The notes under the pieces: generated by a model
Told to the model about the DNA's origin: nothing
The model's input: only the letters and a program-made list of their open reading frames with translations
Database searches by the model: none
Assembly (NCBI GenBank): GCA_963749035.1
Contig: CAVVKW010000004.1
Span: 1,488,001-1,552,000 of the forward strand
Direction: 5' to 3'
From: CAVVKW01 sp963749035
GTDB lineage: Bacteria > Verrucomicrobiota > Verrucomicrobiia > Chthoniobacterales > JAATET01
Length of the DNA stretch: 64,000 nt
Made by a program: the position numbers and the translations under genes
Shown here: positions 8,917 through 17,333 of the stretch, one piece after another
How positions within the stretch are numbered: the first letter of the stretch is position 1
Layout of the letters: each line of letters opens with the position of its first letter

Positions 8917-10679
8917 AACAAATCACCGTAGCGCTCACGCGCCAGGGCGGTCGTCAATTCGAGGATCTCAGCCGCGCTCGTAGAACCCAGCGCCTTCCCC
9001 ACCATCGCTTGGCAAGCTGCGAGGTCGAGGCTCTGAACGGCTCTCTTCACCCTCGGCACCAGACTCGGGCTGGCACTCAGTTCTTCAATCCCCAGCCCCA
9101 ACAAAATAGGCGTCAGGCGGATGTCTCCCGCCATTTCGCCACAGACTCCAACCCAGATGTTGTTGGCACGAGCCGCGTCGACCGTCATTCGAATCAACCG
9201 CAAAATCGACGGATGAGTTGGTTTGTAGAGGTGCGCGATCCGCTCGTTCACCCGGTCGACCGCGATCGTGTATTGAATCAGATCGTTCGTCCCGATGCTG
9301 AAAAAATCCGCCTCCTTCGCGATCAAATCCGCCGTCAGCGCCGCGCTCGGAATCTCGATCGTGATCCCGATCTGAATGTCTTCGTCAAACGGGATTCCCT
9401 CCGAACGAAGCTCTTCCTGACACTCGGCCAGAATGGCGTTCGCCTCGCGAAACTCCGAAAGTCCCGACACCATCGGATACATCACCTTCACGTCGCCGTG
9501 ATTGGATGCCCGCAGGATGGCTCGTAGCTGAGTCTTGAAAATATCGAGGTTCTGCAGACAGAAACGAATCGCCCGGCAACCCAGAAATGGATTGGCCTCC
9601 GTCGGAAAACCAAGACTGCTAAAATCCTTGTCGCCGCCGATGTCGAGTGTCCGAATGATCACCGAATGCGGCTGACAGCGCTCGGCAACCTCGCGGTAAG
9701 CTTGAAACTGCTTCTCCTCGTCCGGCATCGCGCCACCGTGAAGAAACAAAAATTCCGACCGGAACAGCCCGACGCCCTCCGCACCATTGTCGATGACGTC
9801 CTCCATCTCGTCCGGGAGTTCGATGTTCGCCGACAACACGATGTGCGCCCCGTCGGAAGTCGTGCTGACCGTATCTCGAATCTGCTCGAGCTGGGCGTCG
9901 ACTTCGTCGCGCTGGGCCTGGAATTCCTGGTATTCCGCCAACGTCTCGGGCGAGGGGTTCACGATGAGAACGCCGCGGTATCCGTCGAGCAAGATGGAGT
10001 CTCCGGCACTGACCTGTGAACAGACGTTGGGAAGGCCCACGACGGCCGGGATGCTCAGCGATCGAGCCATGATGGCCGTGTGTGAGGTGAGGCTCCCCAT
10101 CTCCGTCGCAAATCCCATCACGAACTCGCGATCGACCGCCGCCGTATCCGACGGCGTCAAATCACGGGCGATCCGAATGTGCTTCCGGTCTAAAGCGGGC
10201 GCGCTCGTGTCCTCGCTCTTGCCGAGCAGGTTTCGGATCACCCTCTGGGCGACATCCTCGATGTCGACGACTCGCTCGCGCAAGTAAGCGTCGTCGATGG
10301 CCTCCAGCGATTTACAATAGCGATCCGCCGTCTTGTGAAAGGCGTATTCGACGTTCTCTCCGTCTGAGATGCACCGCAGCACCTCGTCGATGAGCGTGCG
10401 GTCCTCGACGACGAGGAGGTGGGCGTCGAAGATGCTGGCGTCCGCGGTTCCGATCGACTGGGCGATCTGTTGCTGCATCTCCAGCAGCTCGGCGCGCGTC
10501 GCGATGAGCGCCGTTTCAAAGCGATTGATTTCGTTCGGGATCTCCTCGGCGCGGATCGTCCAACGCACGATTTCCTCGGCCGCACGCTGGTGAACGATCG
10601 CCTCGGCGTGAGCGATCCCCGGAGAGGCACAGATGCCCTCGAACCGTTTTTCTTTCTGGAGCCTCGCTTCGTTCGACAC
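8913..10679 (-). CDS. ptsI: PTS Enzyme I (PEP-protein phosphotransferase)
   Basis: Takes phosphate from phosphoenolpyruvate and passes it to HPr in the cytoplasm. The 588-residue product has the phosphohistidine motif GSLTSHTAIMAR with His200, the PEP-binding barrel with RTLDIGGDKD, and the late GVCGEMAGD catalytic-cysteine motif. It is the last gene of the kdsA-lpt-hprK-ptsH unit but is separated from ptsH by 152 bases, which is wide for this operon. There is no EIIA/B/C gene nearby, so a regulatory PTS with HprK is more likely than sugar import. Confidence 0.95.
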   Translation of the reverse strand: MSNEARLQKEKRFEGICASPGIAHAEAIVHQRAAEEIVRWTIRAEEIPNEINRFETALIATRAELLEMQQQIAQSIGTADASIFDAHLLVVEDRTLIDEVLRCISDGENVEYAFHKTADRYCKSLEAIDDAYLRERVVDIEDVAQRVIRNLLGKSEDTSAPALDRKHIRIARDLTPSDTAAVDREFVMGFATEMGSLTSHTAIMARSLSIPAVVGLPNVCSQVSAGDSILLDGYRGVLIVNPSPETLAEYQEFQAQRDEVDAQLEQIRDTVSTTSDGAHIVLSANIELPDEMEDVIDNGAEGVGLFRSEFLFLHGGAMPDEEKQFQAYREVAERCQPHSVIIRTLDIGGDKDFSSLGFPTEANPFLGCRAIRFCLQNLDIFKTQLRAILRASNHGDVKVMYPMVSGLSEFREANAILAECQEELRSEGIPFDEDIQIGITIEIPSAALTADLIAKEADFFSIGTNDLIQYTIAVDRVNERIAHLYKPTHPSILRLIRMTVDAARANNIWVGVCGEMAGDIRLTPILLGLGIEELSASPSLVPRVKRAVQSLDLAACQAMVGKALGSTSAAEILELTTALARERYGDLL

Positions 10680-10831
10680 GCCGGAGACGTAGCGAAAAAG
10701 CCACGGAGCGTCAAAAACTCATTGGCACTAGGGATTTCCCCTCGAAGCGGCCGCGAGACGCACGAGACGTCGCCCGCACTCCCCACCCGGGCATTATTAG
10801 CCGTTGTGGCCGTTGTGGCCGCTATCGACCG

Positions 10832-11140
10832 CTATTCTTCGCCGAATCTCGACTCGATGAGCCCCGCCACTTCCTCGATCGCTTTCTCGGCGTCGGGACC
10901 ATCGGCGATCAGGTTCAACTTCGACCCCTTACCGGCCGCCAACATCATCAGGCCCATGATGCTCTTGCCATTGACGCGCTCGCCGTCTTTCTCGACCCAA
11001 ATTTCCGAACGAAAACGGCTGGAGATTTTCACCAGCATCGCGGCCGGTCGGGCGTGCAAACCATTACGGTTCTGGACGACGACTTCGCGAGCGCAGCTGG
11101 ACGCGCCCTCGATCGGTTTTTTTCTGGAAAGTAGTCCCAT
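10832..11140 (-). CDS. ptsH: HPr phosphocarrier protein
   Basis: Small phosphocarrier of 102 residues. It has the active-site signature NGLHARPAA with His29 (phosphorylated by Enzyme I) and a regulatory serine at 60 in GKSIMGLMMLAAGKG, the site used by HPr kinase. About 17 extra basic and polar residues precede the usual HPr start. hprK ends 3 bases upstream, so kinase and substrate are co-translated. With both His and Ser present and HprK adjacent, regulation by metabolite-dependent Ser phosphorylation is the likely role. Confidence 0.94.
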   Translation of the reverse strand: MGLLSRKKPIEGASSCAREVVVQNRNGLHARPAAMLVKISSRFRSEIWVEKDGERVNGKSIMGLMMLAAGKGSKLNLIADGPDAEKAIEEVAGLIESRFGEE

Positions 11141-11143
11141 CGA

Positions 11144-12136
11144 CTAATCGGGATTCGGGTTCATTTGGTTAAGGAGCCGGTGGCTGAATTCGAGTGCCGG
11201 ATTGTGCCCCAAGGCTTTGAGTTTCTGATCGAGCGCGGCGACTTCGACCAATCGACCCAGGTCGCGTCCGGTCCGCACGGGAAGGATAACGTGGGGAACC
11301 TGAATTCCGAGAATGTCGTAGTAATCGCGATCGATACCGAGTCTATCAACGTTCTCAACTTCGTGCCAATCCTTTAGTGTGACGACGAGATCAAGCTGCT
11401 TTTCCGGGCGGATACTTCCAATCCCGAAGCAATTGGCGACGTTGATGATACCGATACCGCGGACCTCCATGTGGAAGCGCGTCAGCTCGGCCGAACTCCC
11501 GATCAGATCACGCGCCTCGAACAAGCGAAGCCTCGTGATATCGTCGGCCACCAGGCTGTAGCCGCGCTCGATCAGACCAAGAACGCACTCGCTCTTCCCG
11601 ATCCCACTGTCGCCGCGAATCAGCGTCCCGATTCCCTGGATGTCCACCATGCTTCCAAATTCCGACGTCTTCGCGGCAAACTCACTTTCCAGCGCGATCG
11701 TGGCAGCGTTGATGAACTTCATCGTAATCATCGGCGTGCGGAAGACGGGGGTGTCGTGTGCGCTGGCCGCCTCGAGAACGGCCTCCGGCACGCTCGCATT
11801 CCGGGCAACCACGAGGCACGGAAACTTCTGTGAAAACAGCTCTTCGCACCGCTCACGCAGGACCTCGGCCTTCAATGATTTCAAATAACTTAACTCCGCA
11901 CTTCCGATGACTTGGATCCGTTTCCCGGCGAAGTAGTTGTAAAAGCCCGCCAACGCCAGCCCCGGCCGGTTCACCGTGGGCTCCCGGATCCGCCGGTTCA
12001 TCCCGAGCGACAACCCCTCGAGCCTCAGGCCCAACAGCTCCGAGTGATTGGCGTAAAACTCTCCGACCTTGATGCTCGCGACGGTCTGCGAGGGTGGCGT
12101 CCCCGCCTTCTTCGACTTTTGCTGAGACGACTTCAC
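11144..12136 (-). CDS. hprK: HPr kinase/phosphorylase
   Basis: Bifunctional enzyme that phosphorylates and dephosphorylates the regulatory serine of HPr. The 330-residue product has the Walker A motif GDSGIGKS (175-182) in the C-terminal catalytic domain and the family signature HMEVRGIGIINV further on. The N-terminal 130 residues fit the HprK N domain, after a polar 20-residue leader. Its start overlaps the lptB stop by 4 bases and ptsH starts 3 bases after it. The order lptB-hprK-ptsH-ptsI resembles the proteobacterial lpt/PTS-Ntr cluster but has no rpoN, hpf or rapZ. Confidence 0.94.
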   Translation of the reverse strand: MKSSQQKSKKAGTPPSQTVASIKVGEFYANHSELLGLRLEGLSLGMNRRIREPTVNRPGLALAGFYNYFAGKRIQVIGSAELSYLKSLKAEVLRERCEELFSQKFPCLVVARNASVPEAVLEAASAHDTPVFRTPMITMKFINAATIALESEFAAKTSEFGSMVDIQGIGTLIRGDSGIGKSECVLGLIERGYSLVADDITRLRLFEARDLIGSSAELTRFHMEVRGIGIINVANCFGIGSIRPEKQLDLVVTLKDWHEVENVDRLGIDRDYYDILGIQVPHVILPVRTGRDLGRLVEVAALDQKLKALGHNPALEFSHRLLNQMNPNPD

Positions 12137-12927
12137 ATCTGGAAGGTCTCACCGAGATACAGCTTCCGGCTGATCGGGTCGTTCAGGAGGAATTCCTTGT
12201 TGCCCTGGCTTTCCACGCGTCCCTCGAAGATCAGGTAGGCGCGGTCGACGATGTTCAGCGTCTCGCGGACGTTGTGATCGGTGATGATGATCGCCAGCCC
12301 CGACTTTCGGAGGTCGGTGATGATCTGCTGCACGTCGTAAACCGCGATTGGGTCCACGCCACTGAACGGCTCGTCGAGCATCAACAGCGTCGGATTCGTC
12401 ACCAACGAGCGCGCGATCGTCAGACGCCGCTTTTCGCCACCGCTCAAGGTCAACGCGTAATTCTTCGCCAAATGCTCGATGCCAAACTGCGTGAGCAATT
12501 CCTCGCAACGCTCCTTACGCTGCTTCCTCGTCGACTTGGTCGTCTCGAGGATGGCCATGATGTTCTGCTCGACCGTGAGTTTGCGAAAAATCGACTCCTC
12601 CTGCGGCAGGTATCCCATTCCTTCGCGAGCTCGACGATACATCGGCTGGTGAGTCACGTTCTTCCCGGAGAAATGAACGGCACCGCCGTTCGGTCGGACG
12701 AGGCCAACGATCATGTAGAACGTCGTGGTCTTACCGGCACCGTTCGGTCCGAGCAACCCGACGATCTCACCCTGCTTGACGTTGATATCAACCCCGTTCA
12801 CCACGGCACGCCCGCCGTAAATCTTGACGAGTTGGCTCGTCTGAAGGAGCGGCTTGGAGTGCTCGCCGATTTCCTTCTTGGACGCGTCGGCGGACTCGGT
12901 GAGGTTGGCTTTGTCGGCTGCGCTCAT
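12133..12927 (-). CDS. lptB: LPS export ABC transporter ATPase LptB
   Basis: Cytoplasmic ATPase of the LptB2FG complex that extracts LPS from the inner membrane. Motifs: Walker A GPNGAGKTT, Q-loop, signature LSGGEKRR, Walker B LLMLDEPFSGVDP. The LptB-type phrase GYLPQEESIFRKLTVEQNI is present. The first 25 residues are an extra polar leader. LptA-like and LptC-like genes are directly upstream and hprK overlaps downstream. LptF/LptG permeases are not in the window and must be encoded elsewhere. Confidence 0.94.
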   Translation of the reverse strand: MSAADKANLTESADASKKEIGEHSKPLLQTSQLVKIYGGRAVVNGVDINVKQGEIVGLLGPNGAGKTTTFYMIVGLVRPNGGAVHFSGKNVTHQPMYRRAREGMGYLPQEESIFRKLTVEQNIMAILETTKSTRKQRKERCEELLTQFGIEHLAKNYALTLSGGEKRRLTIARSLVTNPTLLMLDEPFSGVDPIAVYDVQQIITDLRKSGLAIIITDHNVRETLNIVDRAYLIFEGRVESQGNKEFLLNDPISRKLYLGETFQM

Positions 12928-12930
12928 CGA

Positions 12931-13527
12931 TCAAGGCGCGTCGGTTGCGTCCACGATGGTGGTGCGGCTCTTTCCGTTGGTGGTCAGGCGACCCTGGCGG
13001 TTGAGGATCATCACCGTCTCCGGCGTCGCGGCGATGTGGTTGTTGATCCCCTGCTGGATCTGAGGCGATACGGTCATCGTGATGTCACCCGTCGTCGGAT
13101 TGAAAACGGCTTTCCCCGCGCGCCCGATCGACTTCACGACGTCTCCCTTGTCGTCGACGTTCTCCTGGATAATGACGACGTTCCCTTCGGCCTCCGCGCG
13201 ATCCAATCCCTTGCGCTCGGCGTTGAGGAAGACGTTCAGCTGTTCGCAAAAGAGTTTGAACTGCGGATCGACGACCACGACTTTGCCGGTGAAAACGGCC
13301 AGATTCTTGTCGTTGTCGAACGTCGCGCTGTCTTCCGCGGTGATCTCAGTTTTGGCACCCTTCGGACGATCTTTCTGAAGCAGCCCGAGGCCGGAGGGAT
13401 CCGCCTTCTTCGAACCGCCCGAGTTCGGACTCATGGTGGGGGAGGTCGGCGTCGATTGCGCAAAGGATGCGGCGGTGACGCCAATCCAGAGGGAGGCGAC
13501 GAGGGTCGGGAGACGGAGGAGATTCAT
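12931..13527 (-). CDS. lptA: LptA/OstA-like periplasmic LPS transport protein
   Basis: A 198-residue exported protein with a signal peptide (MNLLRLPTLVASLWIGVTAASFAQ). The core reads as an OstA/LptA jellyroll: TEITAEDSATFDNDKNLAVF, TGKVVVVDPQFKL and AEGNVVIIQ are the usual repeating strands. It should bridge LPS across the periplasm between LptC and LptD. A polar linker (about 25-60) follows the signal peptide. It overlaps the upstream gene by 4 bases and precedes lptB by 3, the normal LptA-LptB order. Confidence 0.8.
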   Translation of the reverse strand: MNLLRLPTLVASLWIGVTAASFAQSTPTSPTMSPNSGGSKKADPSGLGLLQKDRPKGAKTEITAEDSATFDNDKNLAVFTGKVVVVDPQFKLFCEQLNVFLNAERKGLDRAEAEGNVVIIQENVDDKGDVVKSIGRAGKAVFNPTTGDITMTVSPQIQQGINNHIAATPETVMILNRQGRLTTNGKSRTTIVDATDAP

Positions 13528-14036
13528 TCGTTGGTGCCGGTGTTGAAGATGACCATTTTTACGTTGCCGTTGATCCGGCCGAATTTGGTCTTGGTGTGAA
13601 ATTGAGCGGTGTCCCCGTTGATCACGAAATCGTCTCGCCGGATCTCGACCGGGGTGTCGCTGTCCAAAATGTTCGTGTCGAGATCGAAGACGGAGTGCGG
13701 CATCGAGACGTGGAAGGTCGTGCCATCATCGTTATGGATCTCAATTTTGAGCTGCTCCATGTCGATGTGACGATCGTCGATCCGCTTCGCCTTCTTCGTG
13801 TCGAAGAGCATGACGAGGTTGCCATTCGGATCCATCTGGGGAATCCGCACGCCTTCGAACGTCTCACCGATTGGGATTTCCGCGAACATCTCGTCCTGCT
13901 CGGAAGCCGCTGCCTCCGCCTTTTCGGCGTCAGCGTCTTTCCCCTTCGAATCGCCGGACTTGCCGGCGTCCGATTCTGCGCCGGCAAACGAAACGAGTCC
14001 GAGGACAGCGAAGAGAACGAGACTAGCGGATCGCAT
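13524..14036 (-). CDS. Exported LptC-like/OstA-fold protein
   Basis: A 170-residue protein with a signal peptide (MRSASLVLFAVLGLVSFAGA), then a charged linker of Lys, Asp, Glu and Ala, then a beta-rich core (MDPNGNLVMLFDTKKAKRID, DDFVINGDTAQF, GRINGNVKMVIF) of the OstA type. Position between kdsA and lptA suggests LptC or a second OstA-domain protein. The usual LptC membrane anchor is replaced by what looks like a cleavable signal. The start at 14036 was chosen for the signal peptide; it overlaps the kdsA end by 14 bases. Confidence 0.6.
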   Translation of the reverse strand: MRSASLVLFAVLGLVSFAGAESDAGKSGDSKGKDADAEKAEAAASEQDEMFAEIPIGETFEGVRIPQMDPNGNLVMLFDTKKAKRIDDRHIDMEQLKIEIHNDDGTTFHVSMPHSVFDLDTNILDSDTPVEIRRDDFVINGDTAQFHTKTKFGRINGNVKMVIFNTGTNE

Positions 14037-14841
14037 CGCGAATGGAGCAGAGCTGATGCAGGAGAGCGGGCAGCTTGCGTAAAGGGACTTGGTTCGGACC
14101 ATCGGATAAGGCTTTAGAAGGATTCTCGTGAGTTTCAATGAAAACACCGTCGCACCCCGCGGCAACGGCAGCTCGCGCCAGCACGGGAGCCAACTCGCCG
14201 TCTCCGCTCGTCGTGTCCCCTCCCCCGCCCGGGCGTTGGACCGAGTGCGTGGCGTCGAAGATCACCGGATGCCCAAGCTCCTGCATCCACGGGATCGAGC
14301 GCATGTCGGCGACGAGGTTGTTGTAGCCGAACGTCGTGCCCCGCTCGGTGAAGCAAAAATTTCTGCAACCGCTGGCAACGAGCTTTTCCGCGACGTTCCG
14401 CATGTCCCAAGGCGCTAGAAATTGGCCTTTCTTCACGTTGACCGCCCGACCGGTCTCACCCGCCTCCGTGATCAAATCCGTCTGGCGACAAAGAAAGGCG
14501 GGAATTTGCAGCAGATCGATGAACTCCGCGGCAATCCCCGCCTCGACGGGCGAATGAATGTCGGTCGTGACCGGCACTCCGTAATTTTCCCCAATCTCCG
14601 CCAACAACGCGCACCCGTCTCGAACCTCGGTTCCCCGAAACGAATTGACGGAACTCCGGTTCGCTTTGTCATACGACGCCTTGAAGACGTAGGCCACCCC
14701 AAGATCATCACAGATCGTGTGAATCTTCTTGGCCATCCGCCGGGTGAACGCCGGACTCTCGATCACGCACGGCCCCAAGACAAACAGAAGGTCCCGCCCT
14801 CCAATTTTTTGATTCCCTACCCGCACGGACTGACTTCCCAT
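14023..14841 (-). CDS. kdsA: 3-deoxy-8-phosphooctulonate synthase (KDO-8-P synthase)
   Basis: Condenses PEP and arabinose-5-phosphate to KDO-8-phosphate for the LPS inner core. The 272-residue product has the family motifs GPCVIES, KASYDKANRSS, FRGTEVRDG, VTTDIHSP, LQIPAFLCRQTDL and FDATHSVQRPGG. An in-frame ATG at 14925 would add 28 residues that fit no KdsA; 14841 gives the usual length. The cysteine in LGPCVIE could point to a metal-dependent enzyme, but this is not decisive. It is the first gene of the minus-strand LPS/PTS operon and makes sense of the following lpt genes. Confidence 0.95.
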   Translation of the reverse strand: MGSQSVRVGNQKIGGRDLLFVLGPCVIESPAFTRRMAKKIHTICDDLGVAYVFKASYDKANRSSVNSFRGTEVRDGCALLAEIGENYGVPVTTDIHSPVEAGIAAEFIDLLQIPAFLCRQTDLITEAGETGRAVNVKKGQFLAPWDMRNVAEKLVASGCRNFCFTERGTTFGYNNLVADMRSIPWMQELGHPVIFDATHSVQRPGGGGDTTSGDGELAPVLARAAVAAGCDGVFIETHENPSKALSDGPNQVPLRKLPALLHQLCSIRDAIR

Positions 14842-14992
14842 TTGAAGGAAAGATAACGCTTTCGGTGAGCCGTGCCAGTTTTTCTCGCCCCGCCACCCTC
14901 CCGCCGCCGCCCCGAGGCTGATCATCCGACCTTCGACCCCGCCTCTGCTTCCGGGGTCGACTTCGCGGCTTGTTGCCGGTAAGTATTCTTCG

Positions 14993-15760
14993 ATGAAACT
15001 CCAGTGGTTGGTGGTCTTGGCATTCTTGCCGGTCGTTACGCAGGCGCAGCTGTCGAAAAAGCGGAACTACAACCGTCCGCCGATCACCCTCGAGGAGCTC
15101 TACGAGATCGAATACCAGACCCGTCCCGAAGAACTCGCGCTGAAGGAGGCGAAGGAGAATCAGGAAACCGCCGTTCACCGACAGGCCCGCTCGCTGAAAC
15201 GCTCGGAGACGACGGTCGAGCGCTCTCGAAGCGCGGCTCTCGACTATAAATTGATCGGCGCCCCCGGTCATCGAGCCAATCTGCAGGATCGGATCGCCGC
15301 CAGCCTCGACAAGGAAAAACCTTACCCTGGCATGGACGCCGACGTCGCCATCATGGAGACGATTTACCGCCGGATGCTGGATTACCGTCAACTCGGTTTC
15401 GCCCCAGAGGTAACGACATTTTTTCTCGGCACCGGGGTCACCGGAGATGATCCGCCAAGCATCGTCGTCGACCGGATGCAGCGGGCTTCCGACCTCGGCG
15501 AGGCGGGCCTGACCATGCTGCCGGTCTCCCGCTCGATCAACGTCCCTCGCGATGCCATCCGCGACCGCAACACCTTGGACGAAGGTGTGATCTTCCGGGT
15601 CGACTCGATCGAGAAACAACCCGACGGGACCTATCGTGCGCTCGCGAGCTTCTCGCAGCGCGACGCATTTTTCTTCACGCGCGAGTTCGTCCTGCGAGGT
15701 GGTGAAGACGGTGAATTCACGATCATCTCCGAGCGCGATTTCGATCCCGGCGGCATTTAG
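14993..15760 (+). CDS. Exported protein of unknown function
   Basis: A 255-residue protein with a signal peptide (MKLQWLVVLAFLPVVTQAQ). I do not recognise the family. After cleavage there is a basic, Arg/Glu/Lys-rich helical region (about 40-90) and then a more mixed segment ending in a strand-rich part (GVIFRVDSIEKQPDGTYRAL, REFVLRGGEDGEFTIISERD). There is no lipobox cysteine and no further membrane helix. It is divergent from kdsA (152 bases between start codons) and convergent with the SSADH gene, so it is probably a single-gene unit. Confidence 0.6.
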   Translation: MKLQWLVVLAFLPVVTQAQLSKKRNYNRPPITLEELYEIEYQTRPEELALKEAKENQETAVHRQARSLKRSETTVERSRSAALDYKLIGAPGHRANLQDRIAASLDKEKPYPGMDADVAIMETIYRRMLDYRQLGFAPEVTTFFLGTGVTGDDPPSIVVDRMQRASDLGEAGLTMLPVSRSINVPRDAIRDRNTLDEGVIFRVDSIEKQPDGTYRALASFSQRDAFFFTREFVLRGGEDGEFTIISERDFDPGGI

Positions 15761-15767
15761 CCGACGG

Positions 15768-17216
15768 TCAGATCCCCGCCATGCACACGTATTTGAGCAC
15801 CGTGTAGTCATCCATCCCGTGGGTGGAACCTTCTCGACCCATCCCGCTCTCCTTCACGCCGCCGAAGGGCGCCATCGGGTTCGAGATCGATCCGGTATTT
15901 AAACCAACCATGCCGACGTCCAGCGACTCACTCACACGCCATGCCCGACTCAGGTCCCTCGTATAAAAGTAGCCCGCCAGCCCGACGGGGGTGTCGTTCG
16001 CTAACTTCACCGCTTCCTCCTCGGTCCGGAATTTCGTCAACGCCGCGACCGGACCGAATATTTCCACCCGCGCACAGTCCATCTCCGGCGTGACGTCCGC
16101 CAGAACCGTGGGTTCGAAAAACGTCATCCCGAGTTTGTGACGATGGCCACCGACCAAAGTCCGCGCGCCTTTCGACACTGCGTCGTCCACCAGCGATTCG
16201 ACCTTCTCGACGGCACCCCGATCAATCAACGGCCCCAGGTGGACGTCCGCACCCGTCCCCGGCCCGACGTTCAGCCGCCCAACAGCCTCGACCAGCTTAT
16301 CGGCGAACTCGTCGTGAACCGACTCGTGCACCAAAAAGCGGTTCACGCAGACGCACGTTTGACCGCTGTTTCGAAACTTTGCCGCCAGCGCTCCCTCGAC
16401 CGCCGCGTCCAGATCCGCGTCCGCAAACACGATGAACGGAGCGTTCCCACCGAGTTCCATCGTCACGGTCTTCACGGTGTCAGCACACTGCTCGAGCAGC
16501 TTCTTCCCGACCGCCGTCGACCCGGTGAACGTGAGTTTCCGGACGGTCGGACTCGCCGTCAACGCTGCCCCGATTGCTTCAGCCGGACCAGTGACCACCG
16601 AAAACAAACCAGCGGGCACCCCCGCTTGCTCACCGAGATAAGCCAGTGCGAGCGCCGAAAGCGGCGTTTGCATCGCAGGCTTGGCGACCATCGCACAACC
16701 CGCCGCCAGCGCGGGAGCAACCTTACGCGCGAGCATAGCATTCGGAAAATTCCACGGCGTGATCGCGGCGCACACCCCGACCGGCTGCCGCAGCACCACG
16801 ATCCGTTGGCCAACAGCCGGCGGCGGAATGATCTCCCCGTTCAGTCGACGAGCTTCTTCGGCAAACCACTCCACGTAAGCCGCACCGTAAGCGATCTCCG
16901 CCCGAGCCTCGGCCAGCGGCTTACCTTGCTCGGCGGTCAGCAGTGCCGCCAGATCCTCGGCGTTCTCCGTCAACAGCTCGAACCAACGCCGAAGCACCTT
17001 CGCCCGTTCGCCAGCCGACCGCGCCGCCCACGCGGGACGCGCCACTTCCGCCGCGGCAATCGCACGTTCGACGTCCGATCCCGATAGGTTCGGCACGCTT
17101 CCGACCACCTCGCCCGTCGCGGGGTTCGTCACCTCCACGAGCTCCGCCCCATCCAACCACTCCCCAGCGACAAGAGCCTGAGAGCGGAGCAGTGAGGAAT
17201 TTGTCAAATTGATCAT
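15768..17216 (-). CDS. gabD: NAD(P)-dependent succinate-semialdehyde dehydrogenase
   Basis: Aldehyde dehydrogenase superfamily member of 482 residues, oxidising succinate semialdehyde to succinate in GABA or related catabolism. Landmarks: the cofactor-binding PWNFPNAM, FTGSTAVGKKL, the glutamate motif TMELGGNAPFIVF and the catalytic cysteine in NSGQTCVCVNR. Its similarity to the GabD group (TPVGLAGYFYTRDLSRAWRV, ending MDDYTVLKYVCMAG) favours this substrate; glutarate semialdehyde is an alternative. No GABA transaminase is nearby. It starts 117 bases from the divergent pgm. Confidence 0.88.
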   Translation of the reverse strand: MINLTNSSLLRSQALVAGEWLDGAELVEVTNPATGEVVGSVPNLSGSDVERAIAAAEVARPAWAARSAGERAKVLRRWFELLTENAEDLAALLTAEQGKPLAEARAEIAYGAAYVEWFAEEARRLNGEIIPPPAVGQRIVVLRQPVGVCAAITPWNFPNAMLARKVAPALAAGCAMVAKPAMQTPLSALALAYLGEQAGVPAGLFSVVTGPAEAIGAALTASPTVRKLTFTGSTAVGKKLLEQCADTVKTVTMELGGNAPFIVFADADLDAAVEGALAAKFRNSGQTCVCVNRFLVHESVHDEFADKLVEAVGRLNVGPGTGADVHLGPLIDRGAVEKVESLVDDAVSKGARTLVGGHRHKLGMTFFEPTVLADVTPEMDCARVEIFGPVAALTKFRTEEEAVKLANDTPVGLAGYFYTRDLSRAWRVSESLDVGMVGLNTGSISNPMAPFGGVKESGMGREGSTHGMDDYTVLKYVCMAGI

Positions 17217-17333
17217 TTCAAAAACGGGGGTCGAACGAATGATCCACGATACCGACCCGCAGGTGAAGCCGTTTGGCAGCCGTCACCGCCACGGCCTTGC
17301 TCTCGTTTTCTTTTCCGGGCTAGCCTCCGCGCA

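Noticed and set aside
12094..13599. 501-residue plus-strand frame over lptB and lptA
   Set aside because: Shadow; no motifs, and the minus-strand genes are clear.
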